DNA from: an uncultured Prevotellaceae bacterium
Lineage (GTDB): Bacteria > Bacteroidota > Bacteroidia > Bacteroidales > Bacteroidaceae
DNA: 47,162 nt
Direction of reading: 5' to 3'
Assembly (NCBI GenBank): GCA_937898415.1
Contig: CALDLA010000086.1
Coordinates: forward strand, 1 to 47,162
Positions within the stretch are counted from its first letter, which is position 1, and each line of letters opens with the position of its first letter. Of the stretch, positions 1 through 8,983 are shown piece after piece. Below the pieces are notes generated by a model. That model worked only from the letters and a program-made list of their open reading frames with translations, did no database searches and had not been told where the DNA came from. A program made the translations under genes and the position numbers.

Positions 1-70
1 TATTAGTCTTGGCTTCGCCTCTACCTGAAAATTGCACTTCTATCTTGAACTTAGGAACCTGCAAATTCAT
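1..70 (-). CDS. possible 5' end of a divergent gene cut by the window edge
   Basis: Reading leftwards from an ATG at 70-68, a frame stays open for 23 codons to the edge of the window and starts MNLQVPKFKIEV. A purine-rich stretch (GGGAAAAG on the minus strand) lies about 8 bases before the ATG and could be a ribosome binding site. The fragment is too short to assign to a family, and an open run this short can occur by chance. If real, the gene would be transcribed away from the exporter operon and share its upstream region. Confidence 0.35.
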   Translation of the reverse strand, partial: MNLQVPKFKIEVQFSGRGEAKTN

Positions 71-165
71 TTTGTGTCTTTTCCCGACTTATACCATTGT
101 GATTATTGGAAACAGAGGTATGGTAGTTTAGAATACGATAACTAAATTACAATAAAATGTGATGG

Positions 166-210
166 AAGTGTCCACTTTCGGACAGTGTAAGTGTCCGAAA
201 ATGGACACTT
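166..210. promoter_or_regulatory. candidate enhancer: two TGTCC-N6-GGACA sites in a long inverted repeat
   Basis: Positions 166-184 and 192-210 form a 19-bp inverted repeat with one mismatch and a 7-bp spacer. Each arm contains the dyad TGTCC-N6-GGACA (169-184 and 192-207), so the two dyads are 23 bp apart centre to centre, about two helical turns. They lie roughly 75-100 bp upstream of the start point predicted from the sigma-54-like promoter at 250-265, which is the usual distance for NtrC-family enhancer sites. The binding protein is inferred; the window encodes one sigma-54 activator, at 23063. Confidence 0.6.
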
Positions 211-249
211 TGTTTTAAGGCATTGCTGATTATCAATAAGTTACGAGTT

Positions 250-265
250 TGGCATGGTTTTGGCA
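250..265 (+). promoter_or_regulatory. candidate sigma-54 (-24/-12) promoter of exporter operon A
   Basis: The sequence TGGCAT-GGTTT-TGGCA fits the sigma-54 consensus TGGCAC-N5-TTGCA, with the key GG (251-252) and GC (263-264) exactly 12 bp apart. The predicted start point is near 275, about 22 bases before the ATG at 298. The duplicated dyad just upstream strengthens the case. No TAnnTTTG housekeeping promoter was seen in this stretch. Confidence 0.6.
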
Positions 266-297
266 TATATAGTAAGTAGAATATATGTTTTAGCGAT

Positions 298-1644
298 ATG
301 AGATATTTTCGACAAGCTCTCGCCATGATGCGCGAGGAAAAGCTGTTCTCCGGCATTTACATCTTGGGAACGGCATTGGCTATTGCCTTTACGATGGTGA
401 TGGCCGTAGTGTATTACATTAAGTTGGCGCCCATCTATCCAGAGCCGAATCGCGCAAGGACGGTCTATTTCGAGGGCATCTGTATTGAGGCCGATAATGG
501 CGGTATGGGACAAACGCCCTTCAGCGCCAAGGCCTACGAGGACTGGTTTCAGAAGAGTCCGAACATCGAGTACTGCTCGCCCACGCTGTTGGCGGCAGGA
601 ACGGGCAAGACGTTAGGGCGCTGCCATACCTTTGTGGTGCGCGGAAAGGATGACTATGTGGATGCCATCCGCAACGAAACCAGCGCCGACTTCTTCAAGA
701 TCTATGTCTACGACTTCGTGAGCGGACGGCCCTTTACCAACAAGGAGGTAGAAGGGAAGGAGGCCGTCTGCGTCATCTCCGACGGTTTGTCCGAACGGTT
801 GTTTGGCAAGGGCGTGGATGCCGTGGGGAAGATGGTGGAGATAGAGGGCAGCTGGAGCCTGCGTGTGGTGGGCGTCATGCGAAGTGGCAGTCAACTGACG
901 CCCGACAGCTATGCCGACGTCATCGCTCCCTACACACTGTTTGGCTTGCAGATGAGCGCACGCTATCAGGGACTCTATTCCATTGTGGCTACGGTGAGCG
1001 ACGATGAGCACTTGCAGGCCTTAAAGCAGGAATTGGACGACATAGCGACACGTACACAGCAGTCGCATCCCGAGCAACTGCCGCTATTCGGTTTCGGCGA
1101 GGGAGTCAAGACGAAGTGTGTGCTGACCAAGGGGGTGGAGACTCATCCCATGCACGTGCTACGCACCGAGAACCGCGACAGTGTGTTCAAGGTGGTCACG
1201 GTCTGGCAACTCATCAGGCACTACGTCGGCATCCTGTTCGTACTGCTCTTCGTGCCTGCGCTCAACCTTTGTGCCATCGTTGCTGGGCGCATGGAGCGGC
1301 GCAGCGCGGAGATGGCGGTGCGCAAGACTTTTGGCGCACGACGCAGTACACTATTGAGTCAAGTGATTGCAGAAAACCTCGTGCTGACGACCATCGGCGG
1401 CATCATCGGCCTCATCCTTTCGTGGCTCGCCATCTACGGCCTGCGCAGGGAGATCCTCGGCATGTTCTTCGACAACAGCACGCTCAGCACGGCTCCGATA
1501 GTTGAAGGCGAGATGCTCTTTGCGCCCACGCTCTTCATTGGAGCCTTCGCCGCCATTGTCGTGCTCAACCTGCTGGCCGCCGTGGTGCCTGCTTGGTGGA
1601 GTCTGAGAAAACCTATTGTGGAATCAATGATGGAGAAAAGATAA
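298..1644 (+). CDS. FtsX/MacB-like ABC permease, half-size, type A (copy 1)
   Basis: This 448-residue inner-membrane protein has the half-size MacB/FtsX layout: one membrane segment near residues 18-40, a periplasmic domain to about 315, then three segments near 319-338, 371-391 and 418-440. The cytoplasmic loop carries RRSAEMAVRKTFGARR, the FtsX-type contact to the ATPase. It begins MRYFRQALA and ends LRKPIVESMM, both shared with the type A copy at 2950. The B-type partner starts 2 bp downstream, so the two probably form a heterodimer. The family uses ATP to drive movement in the periplasm (mechanotransmission), not ordinary import. Substrate unknown. It is the first gene of the operon, behind the sigma-54-like promoter. 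Confidence 0.9.
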   Translation: MRYFRQALAMMREEKLFSGIYILGTALAIAFTMVMAVVYYIKLAPIYPEPNRARTVYFEGICIEADNGGMGQTPFSAKAYEDWFQKSPNIEYCSPTLLAAGTGKTLGRCHTFVVRGKDDYVDAIRNETSADFFKIYVYDFVSGRPFTNKEVEGKEAVCVISDGLSERLFGKGVDAVGKMVEIEGSWSLRVVGVMRSGSQLTPDSYADVIAPYTLFGLQMSARYQGLYSIVATVSDDEHLQALKQELDDIATRTQQSHPEQLPLFGFGEGVKTKCVLTKGVETHPMHVLRTENRDSVFKVVTVWQLIRHYVGILFVLLFVPALNLCAIVAGRMERRSAEMAVRKTFGARRSTLLSQVIAENLVLTTIGGIIGLILSWLAIYGLRREILGMFFDNSTLSTAPIVEGEMLFAPTLFIGAFAAIVVLNLLAAVVPAWWSLRKPIVESMMEKR

Positions 1645-1646
1645 GA

Positions 1647-2945
1647 ATGAAACTGAACAATATCCTGAACGCGAATACATGGCTGTTCCTCGAACTGGTC
1701 ATCATCACCGTCGTGGCATGGGCGGTGTTCGAACCCGCCGTGGTGAACCTCTATTATCGTAGCCTGCCACTGGGCTACGACAACAGTCAACTGCTCTATG
1801 CCGAGACGGCGGTGGGCGGCGAATACTTGATGGATGAAAACGGAACACCACACGACCCCTACGAGATAACGCAAGAGCGTCGCCAGCAGATGCTGCGCCA
1901 GCTCTCAGACGTGGAAGGCGTAGCATCGGTCTATTTGTACGACGACAATTATAGCTCCGTCGGTTTTACTTTTCACGCATACGCTATATGCAACTACGAG
2001 AGCGACACGACGTATGTGGCAAACGTCAACTTCGTCCCCGACTCCCATTTCTTCGAGACCTACGGCCTGCGTCCCCTGCCGGGCAGTCCTTCTGCCGAGC
2101 AACTTTCACGCATTCAGAATATGGAACGCCAGGTGGTGCTGACGCGCTCGGGAGCCATCGCCCTGTTTGGTACGACTGATGTGTTGGGGCGCAAGTTCAC
2201 CATCATCTACCAGGACCCTATAGAGGTGACGGTGGCCGGTGTCGTTGAGGACTTCCGCAAGTCAGTTTCTAACACATTGCGTTCCCTCGTCATCACTGTC
2301 TATGAACTGAATCATACCGAATGTCACTACATCATCCGACTGAAAGACGGCATTGACGCTCACCGCTTTGTGGAGGAGCACGGCCAAGACCTCATCCGCA
2401 GCGGGAAGACCGGCTTCAACCGCATCAGCCGCCTCATGACCTTCGACGAGCATCTGCGGCAGATGGAACTCGACGACGGTCGCACGCAGGAGGTGAACCG
2501 CAGCCTGGCGCTCGCCTTCTTCTTCCTCGTCAACCTGATGCTGGCGGTCATCGGCACTGTGTGGCTCCATGCCAAGCGCCGCACGGAGGAATGTGGTGTG
2601 CGCCGTGCCTTCGGAGCCACCCGCCGGCGCGTTCTCTTCGATTTCCTCTGGCGTAACGCCCTGCTGGCGACAGCCGCCGTCGTCATCGGCTGCATCATCT
2701 ACCTCAACTATGCTCACAGTGGCATTCAGGTGTACAACGGAGAAGAGAACTACGAAACGCTCTACACCATGACGGGGATGGACCTGCCTACCGACAAGAC
2801 ATGGGTCGACCATTTCTGGCCGCACTTCCTCGTGGTCTCCGCCATCGTCTACCTTATTATATTATGCACCGTCCTCATCGGCACCGCCATCCCCGCCGTG
2901 AAGATTATCAGGACGAGAATCACCAATGCACTCAGAGACGAATAA
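1647..2945 (+). CDS. FtsX/MacB-like ABC permease, half-size, type B (copy 1)
   Basis: A 432-residue permease that is clearly a different type from its upstream neighbour. It has a membrane segment near residues 11-30, a periplasmic domain, and three segments near 290-309, 338-354 and 392-416. The cytoplasmic loop reads KRRTEECGVRRAFGATRR, typical of FtsX-family coupling loops. The ATG at 1647 is preferred over an in-frame GTG at 1593, because the latter would put a charged extension translated from the previous gene in front of the membrane segment. The C-terminus (AIPAVKIIRTRITNALRDE) is close to that of the B copy at 4233. It probably pairs with the A1 permease. Confidence 0.88.
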   Translation: MKLNNILNANTWLFLELVIITVVAWAVFEPAVVNLYYRSLPLGYDNSQLLYAETAVGGEYLMDENGTPHDPYEITQERRQQMLRQLSDVEGVASVYLYDDNYSSVGFTFHAYAICNYESDTTYVANVNFVPDSHFFETYGLRPLPGSPSAEQLSRIQNMERQVVLTRSGAIALFGTTDVLGRKFTIIYQDPIEVTVAGVVEDFRKSVSNTLRSLVITVYELNHTECHYIIRLKDGIDAHRFVEEHGQDLIRSGKTGFNRISRLMTFDEHLRQMELDDGRTQEVNRSLALAFFFLVNLMLAVIGTVWLHAKRRTEECGVRRAFGATRRRVLFDFLWRNALLATAAVVIGCIIYLNYAHSGIQVYNGEENYETLYTMTGMDLPTDKTWVDHFWPHFLVVSAIVYLIILCTVLIGTAIPAVKIIRTRITNALRDE

Positions 2946-2949
2946 TTAT

Positions 2950-4236
2950 ATGAGATATTTCAGACAGGCCCTCGCCCTGATTCGCGAGGAACGGCTTTAC
3001 TCGGCGATGTATATCGCGGGCACGGCGCTGGCCATTGCCTTTACGATGCTCATTGCAGAGGTGTTCTACGTGAAAGTAGCCGACATTGCGCCGGAGGTGC
3101 GCCGCAGCACGACGTACTATCTGGACTTCCTGCCACTGAAGAGCGACCCGAATACTGGCGCGCCCCTTAACCACGAGGTATTCACTACGCTGTTCCAGAA
3201 GATGAAGACGCCTGAGTGCGTGACAGGAGCTGTGGTTATACACTCTAACGACCGACCATACATAAAGATGGCCGATGGTCTGCACGACCGGGCTGTCACC
3301 AGCAAATCCGTCGAGCCGGGCTACTTCCGCTTCTACGAGTATCGCTTCGTGCAGGGAGCGCCTTTCACGCAGGACGACTTCGACAACGGGCGCAACGTGG
3401 CCGTCATCACCGATGAGGTCAGCGACTTGCTCTTCGGGCGGGGTGCCGATGCCGTGGGAAAGACCATCAGCGTCAACAACTTCGATTTCCGCGTCTGCGG
3501 CGTGGTGGAGGCACCCAGCGCGCTGATGGAAGAGAGCGTGGCCGACATTTGGATGCCCTATACAACCACGTTGGCATTCAGCGGTTGGGAAGTCAACTGG
3601 CGGGAAACACCCATCGATGTCACCTTCAGCGTGCCTGCGGCCAAGCGTGAGGCGTTCATGCAGGAACTGAAGGAGGTGGAGGCCCGCTACAACAGCGTTC
3701 ATAAGGGTCAGGAGGCAGAGATAGCGCCGCATCTGAAAAGCCACTACAGCAAAGTATGGGAAGGCATTGCCGATGTGTTCGATGCCTGGGACCAAGACCT
3801 CATCTGGTATGTCGCACCCGCCATCTTGCTCCTGCTGCTCGTGCCTGCGCTGAACCTGAGCGGCATGGTGGCCAGCCGCATGGAGCGCCAGTTGCCCGAG
3901 ATGGCCATCCGCAAGGCGTTCGGTGCCAAATGGCGCACGCTGCTGGGACAAGTCATTATGGAGAACCTCGTGCTGACGCTCATCGGCGGCGTCATCGGAC
4001 TGTGCATCGCGTGGACGGCGCTCTACGCTTGGCGCGACTGGGTGTTTTACGTCTTTTCCGACAACAGCAGCCTCTATGGCAGCGTGCCCATCGTACGCGG
4101 CGAGATGCTGTTCGGCCCCGCCATCTTCCTTACGGCGCTGCTCGTCTGCTGCGTGCTCAATGTGTTGGCGGCGACGCTTCCGGCGTGGCTCAGCCTTAGG
4201 AAACCGATTGTAGAATCAATGATGATAAAGAAATGA
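2950..4236 (+). CDS. FtsX/MacB-like ABC permease, half-size, type A (copy 2)
   Basis: This 428-residue type A half-permease closely resembles the gene at 298: it starts MRYFRQALA, its loop is ERQLPEMAIRKAFGAKWR, and it ends LRKPIVESMMIKK. Membrane segments are near residues 18-40, 286-305, 340-358 and 388-412. The start at 2950 matches the N-terminus of copy 1; an in-frame ATG at 2926 would only add eight residues overlapping the previous gene. The stop overlaps the start of the next gene by 4 bp (ATGA), which suggests coupled translation with its B partner. It probably arose by duplication of an A-B pair. Confidence 0.9.
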   Translation: MRYFRQALALIREERLYSAMYIAGTALAIAFTMLIAEVFYVKVADIAPEVRRSTTYYLDFLPLKSDPNTGAPLNHEVFTTLFQKMKTPECVTGAVVIHSNDRPYIKMADGLHDRAVTSKSVEPGYFRFYEYRFVQGAPFTQDDFDNGRNVAVITDEVSDLLFGRGADAVGKTISVNNFDFRVCGVVEAPSALMEESVADIWMPYTTTLAFSGWEVNWRETPIDVTFSVPAAKREAFMQELKEVEARYNSVHKGQEAEIAPHLKSHYSKVWEGIADVFDAWDQDLIWYVAPAILLLLLVPALNLSGMVASRMERQLPEMAIRKAFGAKWRTLLGQVIMENLVLTLIGGVIGLCIAWTALYAWRDWVFYVFSDNSSLYGSVPIVRGEMLFGPAIFLTALLVCCVLNVLAATLPAWLSLRKPIVESMMIKK

Positions 4237-5534
4237 AACAGCTCAAAGAAATATTCCAGCGCAAGACGTCCGTCTGGCTCGCCCTCGAACTCATCCTCGT
4301 CACGCTGGCCTGCTGGTGGGCCTTCGACCCCGTGCTCGTCTCGTGTACCGTCACCAGTCTGCCCATGGGCTACGATGCCGACCGGCTCGTCAGGTTTCAG
4401 GTGGCCAGCACCATGCAGATGAACTGGCAAATAGCGGAATTGGGGACGGTCCCGTCGGAAGAAGAGGTACTGCTGCAGAAAGTGCGCGAGATGGACGAGG
4501 TCGTGGAGTCCTATCCTGCCCGCAGCGTCCCGTTGGGCTTTCACTCAGTCCCGACGAACAGCTATTTCTTCAACGAAGGCGACTCCCTCCTGGCCTGGCA
4601 ATACCGCTTCATGCCCGACTCGAAGATGTTTGAAGTCTATGGCATCCAGTCCATCACCCCTGACGTGCCGACCTCGCTGCTGACCCACGACTGCGAATAT
4701 CAGCGGAGTATCATCCTCAGCCGCTCTATGGCGATGGGACTCTTCGGCACCACCGACGTGGCAGGGCGCACGGTCTTTGGCGCACGACACGAGTGGGTGT
4801 CAGACGATGACGGCCATAACGGCAGGACGGAATGGGTAAGGAGGCCCTACCACATCCGCGCCGTGGTGGAGGACGTGCGCATAGAGCCTTACGACCGCGA
4901 CTATGCCATCGCCTTTCTCTGCGAGGGCGGCCCGGAATTCAATGTGCCCATCATCGCCCGTCTGCGCGACGATGTCAGTGGCGACTGGTTCGTAGAGGCC
5001 CGTCGGCAGGAGGTGCAAAGTCAGTTAGTGACGGAGCACTGCTATGTGCGTGATGTGCAGACGGCCCGGCAGGTGCAGAAAGCGACCATCGAGGTTACCG
5101 GTGTCGGACGGCAGATTCGCCGCAACCTGCTCATTGCCGCCTTCTTCGCCATCAACCTGGCCTTCGGCGTCTTCGGTACGCTACTGATGTACACCCGTCA
5201 GCGGCGCGAGGAGGCCGGCGTGCGTCGGGCGTTCGGAGCCACGCGCTGGAGCGTCTTTTGGGGCTTCATCCGCGAGGCATGGCTGCTCACCACCGTCAGC
5301 GTCTTCATCGGCTGCTCCATCTACTTCCAGTTTGCCACCGCCCACGGCCTCTACGAAGTTTTCATGAGCCGCAATCCCGCCGTCCACCTCTGGTTCGATG
5401 ACTTCGGCACCCACTTCCTCGTGGTTTCCGCCGTGGTATATATAATAATACTATGTACCGTGCTCATCGGCACCGCCATCCCCGCCGTGAAGATAGTCCG
5501 CGCAAGGATTACCGAGGCGCTAAGGGAGGAGTAG
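4233..5534 (+). CDS. FtsX/MacB-like ABC permease, half-size, type B (copy 2)
   Basis: A 433-residue type B half-permease. An N-terminal membrane segment (about residues 13-32) is followed by a periplasmic domain, then three C-terminal segments around the loop QRREEAGVRRAFGATRW. The C-terminal run LIGTAIPAVKIVRARI is almost the same as in the B copy at 1647, including at DNA level. It overlaps the A2 gene by 4 bp. A 42-bp gap separates it from the ATPase gene. Role in the exporter inferred from family and operon position. Confidence 0.9.
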   Translation: MKQLKEIFQRKTSVWLALELILVTLACWWAFDPVLVSCTVTSLPMGYDADRLVRFQVASTMQMNWQIAELGTVPSEEEVLLQKVREMDEVVESYPARSVPLGFHSVPTNSYFFNEGDSLLAWQYRFMPDSKMFEVYGIQSITPDVPTSLLTHDCEYQRSIILSRSMAMGLFGTTDVAGRTVFGARHEWVSDDDGHNGRTEWVRRPYHIRAVVEDVRIEPYDRDYAIAFLCEGGPEFNVPIIARLRDDVSGDWFVEARRQEVQSQLVTEHCYVRDVQTARQVQKATIEVTGVGRQIRRNLLIAAFFAINLAFGVFGTLLMYTRQRREEAGVRRAFGATRWSVFWGFIREAWLLTTVSVFIGCSIYFQFATAHGLYEVFMSRNPAVHLWFDDFGTHFLVVSAVVYIIILCTVLIGTAIPAVKIVRARITEALREE

Positions 5535-5576
5535 GAAACGAAACAACAAATCATTAACAATAAAAACAAAAAAACA

Positions 5577-6254
<678 letters not shown>

Positions 6255-6287
6255 TGTTTACGACCACAGATTAAACGGATTACACGG

Positions 6288-7616
6288 ATGATTAAGATCA
6301 TACGACATGCCTTTGCGCTCATCCGCGAGGACAAACTCTTCTCTGCCATCTACGTCGTGGGCACGGCGGTGGCCATCGCCTCGGCCATGGTCATTGCCAT
6401 CGTGTTCAATATCCTGCTGGGGGATATTCCGCCAGAGTCGAATCGCTCGCGCACGCTCTACATTACCAACTGCTTCGTCACCGAGTCGGCGGAGAAAAAC
6501 AATTCCGGCTTCCCTGCAGCCGTATCCACGGAGTGCATCGACTCCGTGTTCCGGCAGATGAAGAGCGTAGAACTGGCTACGGGACTCGCCTATCGCAACT
6601 CCCTCGGCATTGCCGACGAAAGTCTGGAGCACCCACAGGCCATCTCAGCCATACCCTGTGACCCTGACTTCTTTCGCCTCTACGACCTCGACTTCATCAG
6701 CGGACGGCCTTTTTCTGAAAAGGAGTTCCGCGACGGCGAGCGTGTCTGCGTCGTCTCCGAGCGGCTGGCGAAGAAGTTGGACGGTTCCGACCACTTCGTC
6801 ATCTACGACCGCGAAGACCATCCGTCATTGCGCATCGTCGGCGTGGTGAAGACGGTGAGTCCGCTGATGATGAATTCCACAGCCGACATCTACCTGCCCT
6901 ACAAGGCTGATTACAGGGCTGCCCCTGTTGATGAACTGAACCTCGACCAGCTGGCTTACTGCGGATTTCTCGAGGTGCGTGTCCTGCTGCGCGACGGCTA
7001 CAGCCGCGAGGAGTTCCTCGAAGAACTGGAACCTCTACGCCAGCACTACAATGCTGTGGCTACCCAGCAGATGGGCGAACCCACACGATGGGTGGTCGGC
7101 GCCGAAAAGCACTTCTTCAAGAACATACACTTCTTTCACAAAATGAACGACCAAGGTCTCACCGACCAGGCCAAGGAACTCCTGCCGCCCGCTATCCTGA
7201 TGCTGTTGTTCCTCTTCCTGCCTGCCATCAACCTAAGCGGACTGATGAGCAATCGTATGGAGGCTCGCCGCGCCGAGATGGGCATCCGCAAGGCATTCGG
7301 AGCCAAGCGGCGCACACTGCTCAACGAGGTCATTTCCGAGAACCTCGTCTTGACGCTTCTCGGCGGCATCGTTGGCTGGGGGCTTTCGTGGCTTTTTGTC
7401 AGCACCGTGTGCGACAGTGCCATCTTCAAGGATATTTTCCAGACCAATACTCTGCCAAGCCCCGAGATAAGCCTCACTATCTGGATGTTCTTCACACCCA
7501 CGCTTTTTCTCATCGCTTTCCTGTGCTGCGCCGTGCTCAATTTGATGGCCGCGCTATTGCCTGCATGGGCGTCACTCCGTAAACCGATTATCGAATCCCT
7601 AAACCAGAAGAGATGA
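6288..7616 (+). CDS. FtsX/MacB-like ABC permease, half-size, type A (copy 3)
   Basis: A 442-residue type A half-permease, more diverged than copies 1 and 2. It starts MIKIIRHAFALIREDKLFS, keeps the loop ARRAEMGIRKAFGAKRR and ends SLRKPIIESLNQKR. One membrane segment lies near residues 18-40 and three in the last 140 residues, with a periplasmic domain between. It follows the ATPase gene by 33 bp and overlaps its B partner by 4 bp (ATGA). The greater divergence suggests that the A3-B3 pair is the older or separately evolved one. Confidence 0.9.
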   Translation: MIKIIRHAFALIREDKLFSAIYVVGTAVAIASAMVIAIVFNILLGDIPPESNRSRTLYITNCFVTESAEKNNSGFPAAVSTECIDSVFRQMKSVELATGLAYRNSLGIADESLEHPQAISAIPCDPDFFRLYDLDFISGRPFSEKEFRDGERVCVVSERLAKKLDGSDHFVIYDREDHPSLRIVGVVKTVSPLMMNSTADIYLPYKADYRAAPVDELNLDQLAYCGFLEVRVLLRDGYSREEFLEELEPLRQHYNAVATQQMGEPTRWVVGAEKHFFKNIHFFHKMNDQGLTDQAKELLPPAILMLLFLFLPAINLSGLMSNRMEARRAEMGIRKAFGAKRRTLLNEVISENLVLTLLGGIVGWGLSWLFVSTVCDSAIFKDIFQTNTLPSPEISLTIWMFFTPTLFLIAFLCCAVLNLMAALLPAWASLRKPIIESLNQKR

Positions 7617-8983
7617 ACCAAACAATAAAGAACTTTTGGGCGCACCGGCGCCAGAACGCGTGGATAATAATTGAGATAGCCCTTGTGGCAGTGCTCAGCT
7701 TCCACTTCCTCGACGGATTCGTCGTCACTGCCTATGACACCTACCTATGCCGCCCCGCTGGCGACTTCGAGCGCGACCATCTGCTGGTAGGGGTAATGGG
7801 ATTCTACAACCATGCCAAGCCCATTGAACATCCTGTAGTTCTTCCCAATGGCTTCACTGAAACCGACACCACCCGCCTCTCCCCCGAAGAGCGCTTTGCT
7901 CTTCAGGCCATTGCCAATCTCTACACCATACGCGACCGTGTCCGCGCTCTACCAGAGGTGCAGTACGCCGGACTGATGGACGGCTATGCGGGCGTCGGTC
8001 ACTACCGCCACTGCAACTATTGCGCCGAGACCGACACTACCCGCCAATGCGGAGCCTACGAAGAGACCTTCCTACTGCATGAGCAGTTCTTCGAAACCCT
8101 CGGCATCACACCCGTTGAGGGCAGTCCTGCCGCCGATGTCCTCAGTAACGACTGTCCCACCGACGGTGCCGTCATCACCCGCTCGATGGCTCTTGCCCTC
8201 TTCGGCACCGACCAGGCCGTAGGCCGCCGCCTCGTGGAGTATGACTACAGCGACCCTGCCTTGGCCCAAGGTCGGAAAGTAGCTGCCCGCTACACTGTAG
8301 CCGCCGTTGTCGAAGATTACCGCTTCCGTCCCAACGAACGCTACAGCTACATCATCCTCGTCCCTCGCACTACTTTGGCCAGCACCAACGCGAAGATGTT
8401 CATCCGCCTGCACCCCGAAGCCGATGCCGCCGCCTTCGTCACAAAGATACAGACGAAAGAAACACAACAGGAAATGCAGGTCGGCAACTACGGTCTCGCC
8501 CTCGCTATGCCCTACGCCGACTACTTCAACAACAATAGCAGGAGCGACGTCGGCACGGAACTTTCCGTCATGGGCACTTTCATCGCCCTGCTCCTGCTCA
8601 ACGTCATACTCGGCACACTCGGCACCTTCTGGCTGCAAATCCGCAAACGCACCGAGGACATCGGCATTATGCGTAGCTTCGGAGCCAAGCGCCGCAACAT
8701 CTTCTGGATGCTCTGGCGCGAAGCCGCCCTGTTGACGTTTATCGCCGCCGTCATCGGACAAATCATCTGGTTACAATTCGCCATGAACGTTGGCCTCGCT
8801 CACGGCTTCACTATGAGCGGCACTGGTCAGGAAACGGACTGGGTAAACACTTTTTGGCTGCACTTCCTCATTGTCTGCGCCATCCAGTACCTCCTGCTCC
8901 TCGCCATCGTCACCATCGGCATGGTCGTGCCCACGTTCCGTGCCATGTACAAACGTCCCGTAGAAGCCCTGCATCATGAATAG
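7613..8983 (+). CDS. FtsX/MacB-like ABC permease, half-size, type B (copy 3)
   Basis: A 456-residue type B half-permease with a membrane segment near residues 16-35, a periplasmic domain with several cysteines (HCNYCAETDTTRQC around residues 125-140), and three C-terminal segments around the loop KRTEDIGIMRSFGAKRR. The cysteine-rich patch is not present in the two other B copies and might form disulfides in the periplasm. It overlaps the A3 gene by 4 bp and the tolC-like gene by 8 bp, so it is part of one polycistronic unit. Confidence 0.9.
   Translation: MNQTIKNFWAHRRQNAWIIIEIALVAVLSFHFLDGFVVTAYDTYLCRPAGDFERDHLLVGVMGFYNHAKPIEHPVVLPNGFTETDTTRLSPEERFALQAIANLYTIRDRVRALPEVQYAGLMDGYAGVGHYRHCNYCAETDTTRQCGAYEETFLLHEQFFETLGITPVEGSPAADVLSNDCPTDGAVITRSMALALFGTDQAVGRRLVEYDYSDPALAQGRKVAARYTVAAVVEDYRFRPNERYSYIILVPRTTLASTNAKMFIRLHPEADAAAFVTKIQTKETQQEMQVGNYGLALAMPYADYFNNNSRSDVGTELSVMGTFIALLLLNVILGTLGTFWLQIRKRTEDIGIMRSFGAKRRNIFWMLWREAALLTFIAAVIGQIIWLQFAMNVGLAHGFTMSGTGQETDWVNTFWLHFLIVCAIQYLLLLAIVTIGMVVPTFRAMYKRPVEALHHE

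Noticed and set aside
2932..3951. 339-codon open frame on the minus strand opposite a permease gene
   Set aside because: Antisense shadow of the A2 permease; the product is His/Ala-rich and unlike a real protein.
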